NCBI GenBank assembly: GCA_029565395.1
Contig: JAKQOG010000078.1
Location: 1 to 64,000, forward strand
DNA from: Candidatus Hydrogenedentota bacterium
Lineage (GTDB): Bacteria; Hydrogenedentota; Hydrogenedentia; Hydrogenedentales; CAILVY01
Direction: 5' to 3'
DNA: 64,000 nt
Below, piece by piece: positions 25,706 through 34,507 of the stretch (the first letter of the stretch is position 1; the number at the start of each line of letters is the position of its first letter). The notes under the pieces were generated by a model. It made no database searches. It saw only the letters and a list, made by a program, of their open reading frames with translations, and was not told the DNA's origin. The position numbers and the translations under genes were made by a program.

Positions 25706-27049
25706 ATGAGGGCTGGGAAGCCGATGTGGACAATTCAAAATGTGGTTAAAACAATAGTGGGATTAGTAATCATGCTGCATGCGCAATCGCCGTTCGCGGA
25801 AGAACGCCAAATCACGTTTTCGCCGAAAAACCATTGTCTGGACAACAATGATAACTTCTCCCAGGACGGGCGGTTTCTCTGTTACGACACGCGGGGTTCC
25901 GTTGAACCTGCTATTGGCAATTGCCGCACTATCGAAAAAGTGGAAATTGCTACCGGCAAGGAAACCATCCTATATCAGACCACGGAATTTGAGCAGGGCG
26001 ACACCCCCTATCCCGGCGCGGGCGCGGCTTCCTATTCCCCTGTGGAAGACACGGTGATTTTCATCCACGGTCCGGTGAAAGAGGAAGTGGCCGTGCGGGG
26101 AACGTATGCCAAAAATAACCGCACCGGCGCGGAAGTGCCTGGTGATGGCTCCGGTAAAATAACCTGGGTGGACAAGCGGGACATTGAAACATCCCGTGAC
26201 ACGATCCCCGGCGCGCATCGTGGCGGCACGCACCGCCATGAATATTCCCGCGACGGCAAGCGCATCGGCTTTACCTACGACGATTTTCTCCTGCCACAGT
26301 ATGACCGCACTATCGCCTACATGGAGAAAAATCCCAAGGCCCCCCAAGGCGCCACGCATTATTTTGCCATCCTGGTGCCGGTCGTGCCGAAGGACGAGGC
26401 CAAGCCGGGCGATATCATCAAGGCGGCCGGCGATTTCTGGGTGGACCCCAAGGGCACGCTGCGTGCGTTCATTGGCACGGTCCGTGAAGAGGACGGTTCG
26501 TTTCAGGACTCACTCTTTACCGTGGAAATCCCCGACACCGTGGACATCACCACCGCCGACTCCGGCTCCGCCACTCGATTCCCCTCGCCTCCAAAAGGCC
26601 TCAAGATTCACCGCTTAACCCATAGCTGGGCCAACGGCGTCGTGCGCGGCTCCCCCACCGGCGGCCGTATTGCGTATTATGGGAAAGCCTCCAATGGTTC
26701 GACACAGATTTTTGTGATTCCCACGGATGGTTCAGATACCGATCCAGATTCCGCCAAACATCCTGTGCAAGCTACTGATCTGGCGGCAGAAAAGATCTCC
26801 GGTCTACGCTGGCATCCTTCCGGGGATTGTTTGCTTGGTTGCAGCAATGCCGGGATCTTTGTGGCCACGGTAAAACCTGGAAATGAATTCGGCAGCGTTT
26901 CCTTTATCATTCCGCAAGGTTCAGGACCCGAACGCATCGATCTTGTTGTTTCCCCTGATGGAAAAACCCTGGCCTATACAAGAATTGTTGAAATGAACGG
27001 ATCAGGAAAACGATATGCCCAAATTTTCATCACGGATTTCACCACGTGA
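25706..27049 (+). CDS. Secreted YidR-like beta-propeller protein (DUF3748)
   Basis: 447 aa. An N-terminal signal peptide (cut likely after SPFA) is followed by ERQITFSPKNHCLDNNDNFSQDGRFLCYDTR, which closely follows the start of E. coli YidR (DUF3748), and later blades have SPVEDTVIFIHGP, RGGTHRHEYSRDGKRIGFTYDD and DLVVSPDGKTLAY. The fold is a TolB-like WD40 propeller related to oligogalacturonate lyases; the histidines in RGGTHRHEYS could bind metal, as in those lyases. Function of YidR is unknown. GGAG lies 8 nt upstream of the ATG. Unlike the E. coli protein this copy has a clear export signal. Divergent from the infC operon. Confidence 0.75.
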   Translation: MRAGKPMWTIQNVVKTIVGLVIMLHAQSPFAEERQITFSPKNHCLDNNDNFSQDGRFLCYDTRGSVEPAIGNCRTIEKVEIATGKETILYQTTEFEQGDTPYPGAGAASYSPVEDTVIFIHGPVKEEVAVRGTYAKNNRTGAEVPGDGSGKITWVDKRDIETSRDTIPGAHRGGTHRHEYSRDGKRIGFTYDDFLLPQYDRTIAYMEKNPKAPQGATHYFAILVPVVPKDEAKPGDIIKAAGDFWVDPKGTLRAFIGTVREEDGSFQDSLFTVEIPDTVDITTADSGSATRFPSPPKGLKIHRLTHSWANGVVRGSPTGGRIAYYGKASNGSTQIFVIPTDGSDTDPDSAKHPVQATDLAAEKISGLRWHPSGDCLLGCSNAGIFVATVKPGNEFGSVSFIIPQGSGPERIDLVVSPDGKTLAYTRIVEMNGSGKRYAQIFITDFTT

Positions 27050-27193
27050 CAATTATGAGGATGTTCCCAGCAAATAAACGCGTGTCCGTGTGTAAATGCA
27101 TTTGTTTTTAGGAAATCTGGCTGCCTGTGTTGAATACACAAAATGTGGTATTCTGTAGGCACTTCCACGGTTGGGCATGCGGAAGCTATTTTC

Positions 27194-27241
27194 GCGTATA
27201 TCCGGCAAAATTGCCGGTTTGCCTTGAAGCCGGATATACGC
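27194..27241. promoter_or_regulatory. 13-bp perfect inverted repeat in the purF-like leader
   Basis: GCGTATATCCGGC (27194-27206) pairs with GCCGGATATACGC (27229-27241), 22-nt spacer. An alternative small hairpin CCGGC-aaaatt-GCCGG uses the inner part of the left arm, so two exclusive structures are possible. A further GGCAG-gata-CTGCC hairpin ends just before the ribosome binding site. No known riboswitch consensus is recognised; could also be a terminator for the upstream gene, but there is no T-run. Confidence 0.5.
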
Positions 27242-27320
27242 TACTATGCATTTTATCGGCTTGGGTCTGAATCGTTAGTTTTTATATGCGGCAGGATACT
27301 GCCGGTTAGGAGAAGTACAC

Positions 27321-28754
27321 ATGGGCGGGTTTTTCGGCGTAGTTTCCAATGAAGATTGCTGTCTGGACCTGTTTTACGGCACGGATTATCATTCGCATCT
27401 GGGCACGTGCCGGGGCGGGCTCGCGGTGTTGAATGACCGCGGGTTTGCACGGAACATCCACGACATCACCAATGCTCAATTCCGCTCGAAGTTTGAATCG
27501 GACATCAAGACCATGCACGGTCCCAGCGGCATCGGGGTGATCAGCGACAACGAATCGCAGCCGCTGATTATTGGCTCGCACCTGGGCACGTATGCGATTG
27601 TGACGGTGGGCGTGGTCAAGAACGCGGAGAAGCTGGCGGGCAATGCGTACAAGAAGCGCGCGACGCATTTTTCGGAGATGAGCGGCGGCGGATTGAACCC
27701 CACGGAATTGTTCGCGACGATGATCAACCAGGAAGCCTCGTTCGAGGAGGGATTGAAGAGCGCGCTGGTTCAGGTGCAGGGTTCCATGTCGGTGCTGTTG
27801 CTTACGGAACACGGCATTTACGCCGCACGCGACGAATTAGGCCGCACGCCGGTGATCATCGGCAAGAAACCGGGATCCTGGGCGGTAACGATGGAAACCA
27901 CGGCCTTCCCGAACCTTGATTACGAAGTCGAACGCTATCTTGGCCCCGGCGAGATTGTTCTGATTACACCCGATGGCGTCGAGCAGAAGTGCCCGCCAGG
28001 CGATAAAATGCAGATCTGTTCGTTCCTGTGGGTGTACTATGGGTTTCCAGCCTCCAGTTACGAAGGCATCAACGTGGAAGATGTGCGCTACCGGTGCGGC
28101 GCGGCACTCGCGCGCAAGGATCCGGCGGAAATTGATCTGGCCGCGGGAATCCCGGATTCCGGCACGGGCCATGCCATCGGCTATGCCAACGAAAAGAAAA
28201 TTCCCTACGGGCGTCCGTTTGCCAAGTACACCCCGACCTGGCCGCGCAGCTTCATGCCGCAGGTGCAGGAAATGCGCGATCTTGTGGCGCGGATGAAACT
28301 CATTCCCATCCGCGACCTCATTGCGGGCAAACGCCTGTTGTTCTGCGAAGACTCCATTGTGCGCGGCACGCAGCTCAAGGATACGATCCAGCGGTTGTAC
28401 GATTACGGCGCGCTGGAAGTGCACATGCGTCCGGCCTGCCCGCCGCTAATCTTCGGATGCGAGTTCTTAAACTTCTCCCGCTCCCGATCTGAACTCGACC
28501 TCGCGGGCCGGCGCGCCATCCGCGAACTGGAGGGCGGTGTGGACAAGCATATGGAGGAATATGCCGATCCGAAATCGGACCGCCATGCCGCTATGGTGGA
28601 CCGCATCGGCCAGCGGCTTTCACTCACTTCGCTGCGATACCAGGAGTTGCCCGATCTCGTGGAGGCCATCGGCCTGCCCAAGGAAACGCTGTGCACCTAT
28701 TGTTGGGACGGTTGCACGGGATGCGCCGCGAAAAAAGGCGGCGCCAAGGCCTGA
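27321..28754 (+). CDS. PurF-like phosphoribosyltransferase lacking the glutaminase cysteine
   Basis: 477 aa. Clear homologue of amidophosphoribosyltransferase: Ntn-type N-terminal domain (YHSHLGTCRGGLAVLND, GIGVISDNESQP, DELGRTPVIIGKK) and C-terminal PRTase domain with PRPP loop LLFCEDSIVRGTQLKD and flanking YGRPFAKYTPTWPRSFMP. True PurF begins Cys-Gly after Met; here it begins MGGFFGVV, so the catalytic Cys at position 1 of the mature enzyme is Gly. The same MGGFFG start is known from a Bacteroidetes-type PurF paralogue. Such a protein may use free ammonia or have another role. The C-terminus ends CTYCWDGCTGCAAKKGG, a four-cysteine cluster that may bind a metal. AGGAG is 8 nt upstream of the ATG. 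No other pur genes are nearby. Confidence 0.85.
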   Translation: MGGFFGVVSNEDCCLDLFYGTDYHSHLGTCRGGLAVLNDRGFARNIHDITNAQFRSKFESDIKTMHGPSGIGVISDNESQPLIIGSHLGTYAIVTVGVVKNAEKLAGNAYKKRATHFSEMSGGGLNPTELFATMINQEASFEEGLKSALVQVQGSMSVLLLTEHGIYAARDELGRTPVIIGKKPGSWAVTMETTAFPNLDYEVERYLGPGEIVLITPDGVEQKCPPGDKMQICSFLWVYYGFPASSYEGINVEDVRYRCGAALARKDPAEIDLAAGIPDSGTGHAIGYANEKKIPYGRPFAKYTPTWPRSFMPQVQEMRDLVARMKLIPIRDLIAGKRLLFCEDSIVRGTQLKDTIQRLYDYGALEVHMRPACPPLIFGCEFLNFSRSRSELDLAGRRAIRELEGGVDKHMEEYADPKSDRHAAMVDRIGQRLSLTSLRYQELPDLVEAIGLPKETLCTYCWDGCTGCAAKKGGAKA

Positions 28755-28757
28755 TGC

Positions 28758-29639
28758 CTATTGATTCTTCGCCAACCGGAGACGGGCGGCGGCAAGATAC
28801 GGAGACGGATTGACTGGCTGGTCATTGCGACGGACCTCCAAGTGGAGGTGTGGGCCGGTGGAACGCCCGGTGGACCCGACTTGGGCGATGATCGTGTTTT
28901 CCGTAACCATGTCGCCCACTTTTGCCAGGTTTTTACTGGCATGGGCATAAAGCGATTCGATCCCGTTCTCGTGTTTTACCACAACGACCTGTCCATACCC
29001 GGATTTCCACCCGCTGTAAGTGACCGCACCGGCCTGGATGGGATATATGTTTGCTCCCTTGGCTGCGGCAAGGTCAATCCCTTGATGAAAGTCAGGTTTT
29101 CCGGTGAAGGGATCCTTGCGTAATCCATACGAAGACGTAATTTCCGTAGAAGCATGGAGTGGGGAGGCCCATGTTCCCGTGTTTGTGGATTTTTCAGAAG
29201 GAGTGGTGAGAATCTGTTGCACCAACGCTTTAAGCGATCCCGGATACCGGGGGCCTTGGAGAACGGCACGGTCCAAGAGTTGGATGGGACCGCCTTGCTG
29301 CACAGGCAATTGTTTGGTCTGAAGGGCGGATAGGTCCAGGTTTTGGCCAACGCTCAATATATCCGGGTTCTTCAGGCTGTTTGCCTTGGCCACCCGGTCC
29401 ACGGCCGAATACACCTCGGCGTTGGACGGCGTATTTCCTTGCTTGATCAGGGCGGAGCGAACAATCCCGGAAAGGTTCTCTCCGGATTGGACCGTATGGG
29501 AAAGGGGGAGGGTCTTGGCCGAGGTCTGGAGGGCTTTGGCAAGGGTGCTGGAAAATGCGGAAGTGGTTTGGGCAGGCGGGAGGTGGCGGGTGCGAAGTTC
29601 CTGGAATGCCGGATGAACCTTTACATCAACCACTCGCAT
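28758..29639 (-). CDS. LysM-M23 family peptidoglycan endopeptidase
   Basis: 293 aa from ATG 29639 (GGGAG 10 nt upstream); the track's TTG 29681 is less likely. A LysM-like segment (HTVQSGENLSGIVRSAL ... LSVGQNLDLS, about 45-105) binds glycan and the C-terminal M23 lysostaphin-type domain carries the zinc motifs HQGIDLAAAKG (HxxxD) and GPHLHLEVR (HxH). A DPFTGKPDFHQG stretch is typical of cell-wall remodelling M23 enzymes. No classical signal peptide is seen, so export may use a flagellar- or other non-Sec route, or the start is wrong. Convergent to the purF-like gene, 3 nt apart, with no terminator visible. Confidence 0.82.
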   Translation of the reverse strand: MRVVDVKVHPAFQELRTRHLPPAQTTSAFSSTLAKALQTSAKTLPLSHTVQSGENLSGIVRSALIKQGNTPSNAEVYSAVDRVAKANSLKNPDILSVGQNLDLSALQTKQLPVQQGGPIQLLDRAVLQGPRYPGSLKALVQQILTTPSEKSTNTGTWASPLHASTEITSSYGLRKDPFTGKPDFHQGIDLAAAKGANIYPIQAGAVTYSGWKSGYGQVVVVKHENGIESLYAHASKNLAKVGDMVTENTIIAQVGSTGRSTGPHLHLEVRRNDQPVNPSPYLAAARLRLAKNQ

Positions 29640-29807
29640 AACGACTCTACTCCCATCGTTTGACCCGAAAGGAAAAAGCAATGTGCATGCCAGTATTCCA
29701 AAACCGCTTTAAGTCATTGTTATGTAAGGACATGGAATCGCACAAGAGGTTTGGAAGAAAGGCTTGGATATGAAGAAGCTGCCGCATGACCGGTCAAAGC
29801 TGCCGCC

Positions 29808-30695
29808 CTACCCCCTCGTTTCCCGAGCGGCTCTTTCTGCCAGGTAATCTTTCAGGGCTTCACGCCAGGGAGGCATGATATCGAGCCCCTGTTCCCGTGC
29901 GTGGGCATTGTCCAGCACGGAATAGTGGGGGCGTCTTACGGGGGACGGAAATTCTGACGAGGTGGTGGGGAGCAGGTTGACCGCCGTGCCGGTTTCTTCA
30001 AAAATAGCTTGGGCGAACTCATGCCAGGAGCAGGCGCCCTGGCAGGTGGCGTGGTAGAGACCCGGTTCGCCGTGTTCGGCCAGCAGCCGGATTTGCTTGG
30101 CCAATGCGACGGTATGCGTGGGCGTGGTGATTTCATCGGTGACGACCCGAACCTCCGGCTGGGTGGCGGCTCGGTGCAGCATGTTCTCCACGAAGTTGCG
30201 CCCGCCTTTCGCCCGGCAGGGCGCGGCGCCGTACAAGGCGGCGGTGCGGATAATCTGGTGATTGGGACATTGCGCGGCAACGAGATGTTCGCCTGCAAGC
30301 TTGCTGGCGGCGTAAACGTTTAGCGGTGCGGGCCGATCCGTTTCCACATAGGGACGCGTGCCGCCGTCACCAAAGACATAGTCCGTGCTGATGAACACAA
30401 ATCGCGCGCCGGCTTCATGGCTGGCTAATGCGGAATTCCGCGCACCAAGGGCGTTCACCGCAAACGCCAGATCCGGATCCTTTTCACAGTGCGGCACATT
30501 GTGCGCGGCAGCGCAGAGAATCACAAGATTCGGACGGATTTCCCTAGTGATGAGATCCAATGCGCGTTCGTGGTCGCGCACATCGAGAATGTGCCCCGCG
30601 CCGTCCAGATCAGCGGTATGCAGCTCGGTGCCGGCGAACGCACGGCATACTTCCACGCCCAGTTGCCCCTCGGCGCCGATCACGAGCGCGCGCAT
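29808..30695 (-). CDS. dTDP-4-dehydrorhamnose reductase-like SDR (RmlD/RfbD family)
   Basis: 295 aa from ATG 30695; the track start adds 20 residues upstream. Rossmann motif VIGAEGQLGVEV, STDYVFGDGGTRPY, and YAASKLAGE (YxxxK) are those of the RmlD family, which reduces dTDP-4-keto-L-rhamnose for surface polysaccharides. ATGA overlap with the upstream epimerase gene shows coupling. No rmlA/B/C genes are in the window, so a different sugar substrate is possible. Confidence 0.85.
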   Translation of the reverse strand: MRALVIGAEGQLGVEVCRAFAGTELHTADLDGAGHILDVRDHERALDLITREIRPNLVILCAAAHNVPHCEKDPDLAFAVNALGARNSALASHEAGARFVFISTDYVFGDGGTRPYVETDRPAPLNVYAASKLAGEHLVAAQCPNHQIIRTAALYGAAPCRAKGGRNFVENMLHRAATQPEVRVVTDEITTPTHTVALAKQIRLLAEHGEPGLYHATCQGACSWHEFAQAIFEETGTAVNLLPTTSSEFPSPVRRPHYSVLDNAHAREQGLDIMPPWREALKDYLAERAARETRG

Positions 30696-31720
30696 CAAAA
30701 GATGCTCCCGATCCGTTTGAGATGGGCGTCGATATCCACGAGCAATTCCAGCCACTTGATGTTGTAATAGCGGGGATTGTGGAAGTCGGCGTTAATGCCG
30801 GCCTGGATTTTCTGGGCCATATGATGCGCGGACTCTTCCACGGGCACGCGGGTGCGGAAACCCAGCATGCGCTCGATCTTTTTCGTTTCCACGCGGTAGT
30901 CGCGCGCGGTTTGCGAACCATACTCAACTTCGATCTCGACATCCACAATGCCCGCCAGCGCCTTTTTCACCCAGTGGGCAAGTTCCAGGATGCGGTAATT
31001 TTTATGGGAGAGGTTGAAAATTTGCCCGGCCACCAGTTGGGGGTCCGCCTGCATGCAGGCGAGATAGCATCGCGCCACGTCGGTCACGTCCACGAGGGGC
31101 CGCCACATCTCGCCGCCACAGTGTACGGTCAGCTTGCCGGATTCAAACGCGCTACGCACAAAGGTGTTGACGACAAGATCGTAGCGCATGCGCGGGCTCC
31201 AGCCGTAGACCGTCCCTTGCCGCAGAATCACGGGCTGAAAATTGTCATCGGCCAGTTCGAGCAGGGCGCGCTCCGCCTGGTACTTGCTTGTCGCATATGC
31301 GGCCCTCGGGACCACGGCGGTATCCTCATTCTGGATAAAGTCTTCGGCCATCATGCCCCGGTCATAGACGGAGCACGACGAAGCAAAAATAAAACGTTTG
31401 ATGCCCTTTCGCTTGCAACCCTCTGCAAGCGTCCGGGTGGCTACGGTATTCATGCGGCGGTTCGCTTCCGGATTGAATTCCGCCGTGGGATCATTGCTCA
31501 GGCCCGCCAGATGGATCACCACCTCCACGCCGTCCAGCACCGCTTCATTCAACTGGCAGATATCCGCCTCCACGCAATCAATGCGCGATTTCACCTCCTC
31601 CAGCGGCCCATCGCCGTATAGGAATTTATCCAACACACGCACGGCAAAGCCCTTGTCGAGCAACTCGCGCACGGCCACCGCGCCGATATATCCCGCGCCT
31701 CCGGTTACAAGAATCATCAT
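30695..31720 (-). CDS. NAD-dependent nucleotide-sugar epimerase/dehydratase
   Basis: 341 aa extended SDR: VTGGAGYIGAVAV nucleotide loop, ASSCSVYDRG, YATSKYQAER (Tyr-Lys catalytic pair), and RPLVDVTDVARCYL typical of sugar-nucleotide epimerases. It is upstream of and overlaps the RmlD-like gene by ATGA, so both probably act on one sugar nucleotide for cell-surface glycan. The start overlaps the antitoxin stop (ATGATGA-type junction), so all three are read together. Exact substrate not predictable. Confidence 0.85.
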   Translation of the reverse strand: MMILVTGGAGYIGAVAVRELLDKGFAVRVLDKFLYGDGPLEEVKSRIDCVEADICQLNEAVLDGVEVVIHLAGLSNDPTAEFNPEANRRMNTVATRTLAEGCKRKGIKRFIFASSCSVYDRGMMAEDFIQNEDTAVVPRAAYATSKYQAERALLELADDNFQPVILRQGTVYGWSPRMRYDLVVNTFVRSAFESGKLTVHCGGEMWRPLVDVTDVARCYLACMQADPQLVAGQIFNLSHKNYRILELAHWVKKALAGIVDVEIEVEYGSQTARDYRVETKKIERMLGFRTRVPVEESAHHMAQKIQAGINADFHNPRYYNIKWLELLVDIDAHLKRIGSIF

Positions 31721-31977
31721 TTTTCCTTTCTTGTCCTTCTCCTATTGTATGATCGACTCGCAGAAAATAACGTTCTGTGTTTTACGTCTTTCCAGGAGTT
31801 TACGGTATTTTCATTACGATAGTATGCTTCCACCCGCTGATCCAATTTTTCACATTGGCTTGATGCAAGAGGCACACTTTCTTCAACCTTAGCTATGCTA
31901 TCCCAAATCTCTTCGACCAATAGGATTCGTTCTGGAATACTTAATTCCATAATATCAGAGAGTGTTATTTTACCCAC
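31717..31977 (-). CDS. Addiction-module antitoxin-like protein, toxin missing
   Basis: 86 aa. LSIPERILLVEEIWDSI and VPLASSQCEKLDQRVEAYYR...SWKDVK match the short putative addiction module antitoxin family (PF09720) that pairs with RelE/ParE toxins. In intact modules the toxin gene follows at once; here the sugar epimerase gene overlaps the stop and no toxin ORF is present. The C-terminal basic tail (SASRSYNRRRTRKEK) after the normal end may be read-through into foreign sequence after a deletion. Confidence 0.75.
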   Translation of the reverse strand: MGKITLSDIMELSIPERILLVEEIWDSIAKVEESVPLASSQCEKLDQRVEAYYRNENTVNSWKDVKHRTLFSASRSYNRRRTRKEK

Positions 31978-32056
31978 AACAAACTCCCTTGAAAAGGATC
32001 ATACTGTCCAAAAAATATTGGTTCCTCTTAGTGCGTAAGGTGCACAGCAACTGTGG

Positions 32057-32422
32057 TTAGCTATCGGGTTGATATGCGCGGATACGTCCTCGTTGAATAA
32101 TCCAGAGCTTACCACGAATAGGTTCTTGTTCCAGGCCATGTATCAATGTTCGGATACAACCAATGATATCATGCATTTCCGGACGTACTGGCAACCGAAG
32201 CACTGCTATTCCAGCATATCGCCATGGCGCAAATAGTAACGGATTGCTGAAATCCAGGTCCAATGTCACCAAACAACGTCTTTCTTTCTTGCATATGTCA
32301 ATAAGATCATGATCGGATGTACCGCACAATTGCTCATTCGCTACTGTGTGTACCTCATGGCCTGCATTTCGTAGCAATTCTGCCGCCTTTTGGCCAAGGT
32401 TCTCATCCAGTTTAATTCTCAC
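32057..32422 (-). CDS. DUF5615 PIN-like toxin
   Basis: 121 aa. MRIKLDENLGQKAAELLRNAGHEV followed by HDLIDICKKERRCLVTLDLDF is the DUF5615 PIN-like signature, with acidic residues at the positions expected for metal-dependent RNase (D6E7, D40ish, D56/D58). It starts at GTG and overlaps the DUF433 gene by 4 nt (GTGA). Partner of that antitoxin; together a VapBC-like toxin-antitoxin pair. Target RNA unknown. Confidence 0.8.
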   Translation of the reverse strand: MRIKLDENLGQKAAELLRNAGHEVHTVANEQLCGTSDHDLIDICKKERRCLVTLDLDFSNPLLFAPWRYAGIAVLRLPVRPEMHDIIGCIRTLIHGLEQEPIRGKLWIIQRGRIRAYQPDS

Positions 32423-32667
32423 GTCCGTGTTTTCCTGGGAATATCCACATACCGCTCCCGGGACATTTCCGCACCGTAGGCGATGCAGGCGAGGATGTCA
32501 CGGCGTTCGATACCCGGATATTCTTTAAGGATTTCTTCAGCGCTCATGCCACCCGCAAGAAGGTCCAAAATCAAGGACACCCAAATGCGATGTCCCTTGA
32601 TGCAGGGTTTTCCGAAACAGATATCCGGCTGAACGGAGATACGGGAAAGGAGTTGTTTTTTATTCAT
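32419..32667 (-). CDS. DUF433 antitoxin
   Basis: 82 aa. ISVQPDICFGKPCIKGHRIWVSLIL and LKEYPGIERRDILACIAYGAE are hallmarks of DUF433, the helix-turn-helix antitoxin family that partners DUF5615 PIN-like toxins. It is the upstream gene, overlapping the toxin start by 4 nt, as is usual for antitoxin-first operons. The promoter should be just upstream of 32667 but no clear hexamers were seen. Confidence 0.85.
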   Translation of the reverse strand: MNKKQLLSRISVQPDICFGKPCIKGHRIWVSLILDLLAGGMSAEEILKEYPGIERRDILACIAYGAEMSRERYVDIPRKTRT

Positions 32668-32723
32668 TGTGTCATAGCCTTACGTTCAATCAATAGTTAC
32701 GGTTGCGACGCTCCTCCTATGAT

Positions 32724-33299
32724 TTACATCGGCGTATAGACCACCGCGAGAATCCGCGCGGGGGTTTCGCCGGCGGCGCGCACTTCATGGGGCACCACGG
32801 AGTCGTAATAGATGCTGTCATCGGCGGAAAGCAAATGAATGTCCTTCCCGTAGGTCACTTCAATCTGGCCCGACAACACATATATGAATTCTTCGCCCTC
32901 GTGGGAGGAGAGCATGCAATCCTCGGCCACGGTGGGGTGGATATCCACGAGGAAGGGCTCCATGTGCCGGTCTTTTTTGTTGGGCGCCAGCGAAAAGAAG
33001 TCCAGGGTGCTCAAATTTGATGTTCCAAGACCGGAGAATCGCACGGAACTCTCATGGTGGCCGGTCCGGGTAATGATGGCGCCCGAATGCGGGTCATCGT
33101 CCAGGAACGTGCCCAGCCGCACGCCGAGTCCGCGCGCGATTTTCAGCAGAGGCGCCAGAGACGGCACCAGATGCCCTGACTCCAGTTGCGAGATCAATTC
33201 CGGATTACACTGGCATTGCTCCGCAAGCTCTTCCACGGACAGGTCCCGGACCTCGCGCAGTTTCCGGATCTTTTCCCCGATACGTTTATGTTCCGACAT
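32724..33299 (-). CDS. XRE-family regulator with C-terminal cupin domain
   Basis: 191 aa. N-terminal helix-turn-helix ([39 protein letters not shown]), then a cupin_2 barrel with [19 protein letters not shown] and VPHEVRA. The residues of the cupin could bind a metal or small ligand, as in MerR/SutR-like sensors and cupin-XRE regulators of acyl-CoA or amino-acid metabolism. AGGAG lies 7 nt before the ATG. No target gene is obvious: the neighbours are the TA pair and the GGDEF gene. An acyl-CoA or carbon-source signal is inference. Confidence 0.82.
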   Translation of the reverse strand: MSEHKRIGEKIRKLREVRDLSVEELAEQCQCNPELISQLESGHLVPSLAPLLKIARGLGVRLGTFLDDDPHSGAIITRTGHHESSVRFSGLGTSNLSTLDFFSLAPNKKDRHMEPFLVDIHPTVAEDCMLSSHEGEEFIYVLSGQIEVTYGKDIHLLSADDSIYYDSVVPHEVRAAGETPARILAVVYTPM

Positions 33300-33401
33300 A
33301 CCGTCGCTCCTATGTCCCGTTCACGCCTCTCCCTTCAGGGAAGGGCGTTGTATGAATTGTGCTATTTGCTGATTGAGTATGGCACGTGTCTCCAAGCCCA
33401 G

Positions 33402-34319
33402 TCAAAAGCTGTTCTTATCTTCCAGCGTGATGCGGTTGCGGCCGTTTTCCTTGCTGATGTAGAGCAGCGAATCCGCACGCGCAAGAAGCGTGTTCAAGGT
33501 ATCCCCTTTATGAATACAGGCGCATCCCATAGAGATGGTGACCCCCAGATTGCCGTGTTCCAGGGGGAGCCGGGATTCGCGCACAAGCCGGAGACAGCGC
33601 TCGGCCACTACCATGAGTGTTTCATGCTGGATGTTCGGCAGGACGATAAGGAATTCTTCCCCGCCCCAGCGCCCGATATTGTCGCAGGACCGCACGCTGT
33701 TTTGCAGGGTCTTGGCCACCATGCACAGCACGGCGTCGCCCGTCGGATGGCCATAGGTGTCGTTGACGGCTTTGAAGTGGTCGATATCCGCCATAATGAC
33801 GCCGCAAGGCCAGTTATAGCGTTCATATTCCTGCAAGCGGGCCTGCAAACACATATCGATGAACCGCCGGTTGCCGATTTTGGTAAGGGGGCAGGACAAG
33901 GCGTCGGCTTCGAGTTCCGCAAGGCGTTTGGCCCTGGCCACCGAAGCGGAGTTGTCACTGAATACTTCCACGGCTCCGATTATCGCGCCTCCGGCATCCG
34001 TGATGGGGGCCACGCGCACCACGATAGGAACGCGGTGCCCTTCCTTATGACGGAGAAAGACCTCGCCTTGCCGGTGTTCGCCATCGCCTAATGTGGCCGT
34101 GACCGGGCACGCCGTCTGGCAAAGAACATTTCCCTCGGTGTCTGTATGATTCAGGAGATTATCGGCGCAACATCGGCCTTCCACTTCCCAGCGGGCATAT
34201 CCCGTGATGCGTTCCGCCCCGTTGTTCCAATACGTGATGCGCCGCTGGCCATCCACGACATATACGCCGTCATACAAATTGTCCAGAATAGTCTGATAGG
34301 GCAACTGCTCTGTACTCAT
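33402..34319 (-). CDS. PAS-GGDEF diguanylate cyclase
   Basis: 305 aa. Start at ATG 34319 (GGAGG 7 nt upstream), five residues after the track start. PAS domain (DGVYVVDGQRRITYWNNGAERITGYA), then GGDEF domain with active-site GGEEF (RWGGEEFLIVLP), substrate motif GNRRFIDM and an RxxD inhibitory site (RSCD) five residues before it. So it should make c-di-GMP and be product-inhibited. The PAS contains Cys residues (CCADN, CQTACP) that could bind a redox cofactor. Cytosolic, no membrane segment. Divergent from the FG-GAP gene; the pilin operon and surface-polysaccharide genes of the window are plausible targets. Confidence 0.88.
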   Translation of the reverse strand: MSTEQLPYQTILDNLYDGVYVVDGQRRITYWNNGAERITGYARWEVEGRCCADNLLNHTDTEGNVLCQTACPVTATLGDGEHRQGEVFLRHKEGHRVPIVVRVAPITDAGGAIIGAVEVFSDNSASVARAKRLAELEADALSCPLTKIGNRRFIDMCLQARLQEYERYNWPCGVIMADIDHFKAVNDTYGHPTGDAVLCMVAKTLQNSVRSCDNIGRWGGEEFLIVLPNIQHETLMVVAERCLRLVRESRLPLEHGNLGVTISMGCACIHKGDTLNTLLARADSLLYISKENGRNRITLEDKNSF

Positions 34320-34507
34320 GCAAAAACCCTCCATAAAAGCTCTTCTCCCACAACCCGAAACACACTGTTTATCCTAGAACGGAAAAGGGGGCTTGTACAA
34401 GATCTTTTTGATACGGGAAAAGTGCTTTCCGGGAATCTTGACAGACGAGGCGGGAAAAAGGGCAGAATAGGTGAAAATGGACGCATGAAACGACGCGAGG
34501 AAACACT

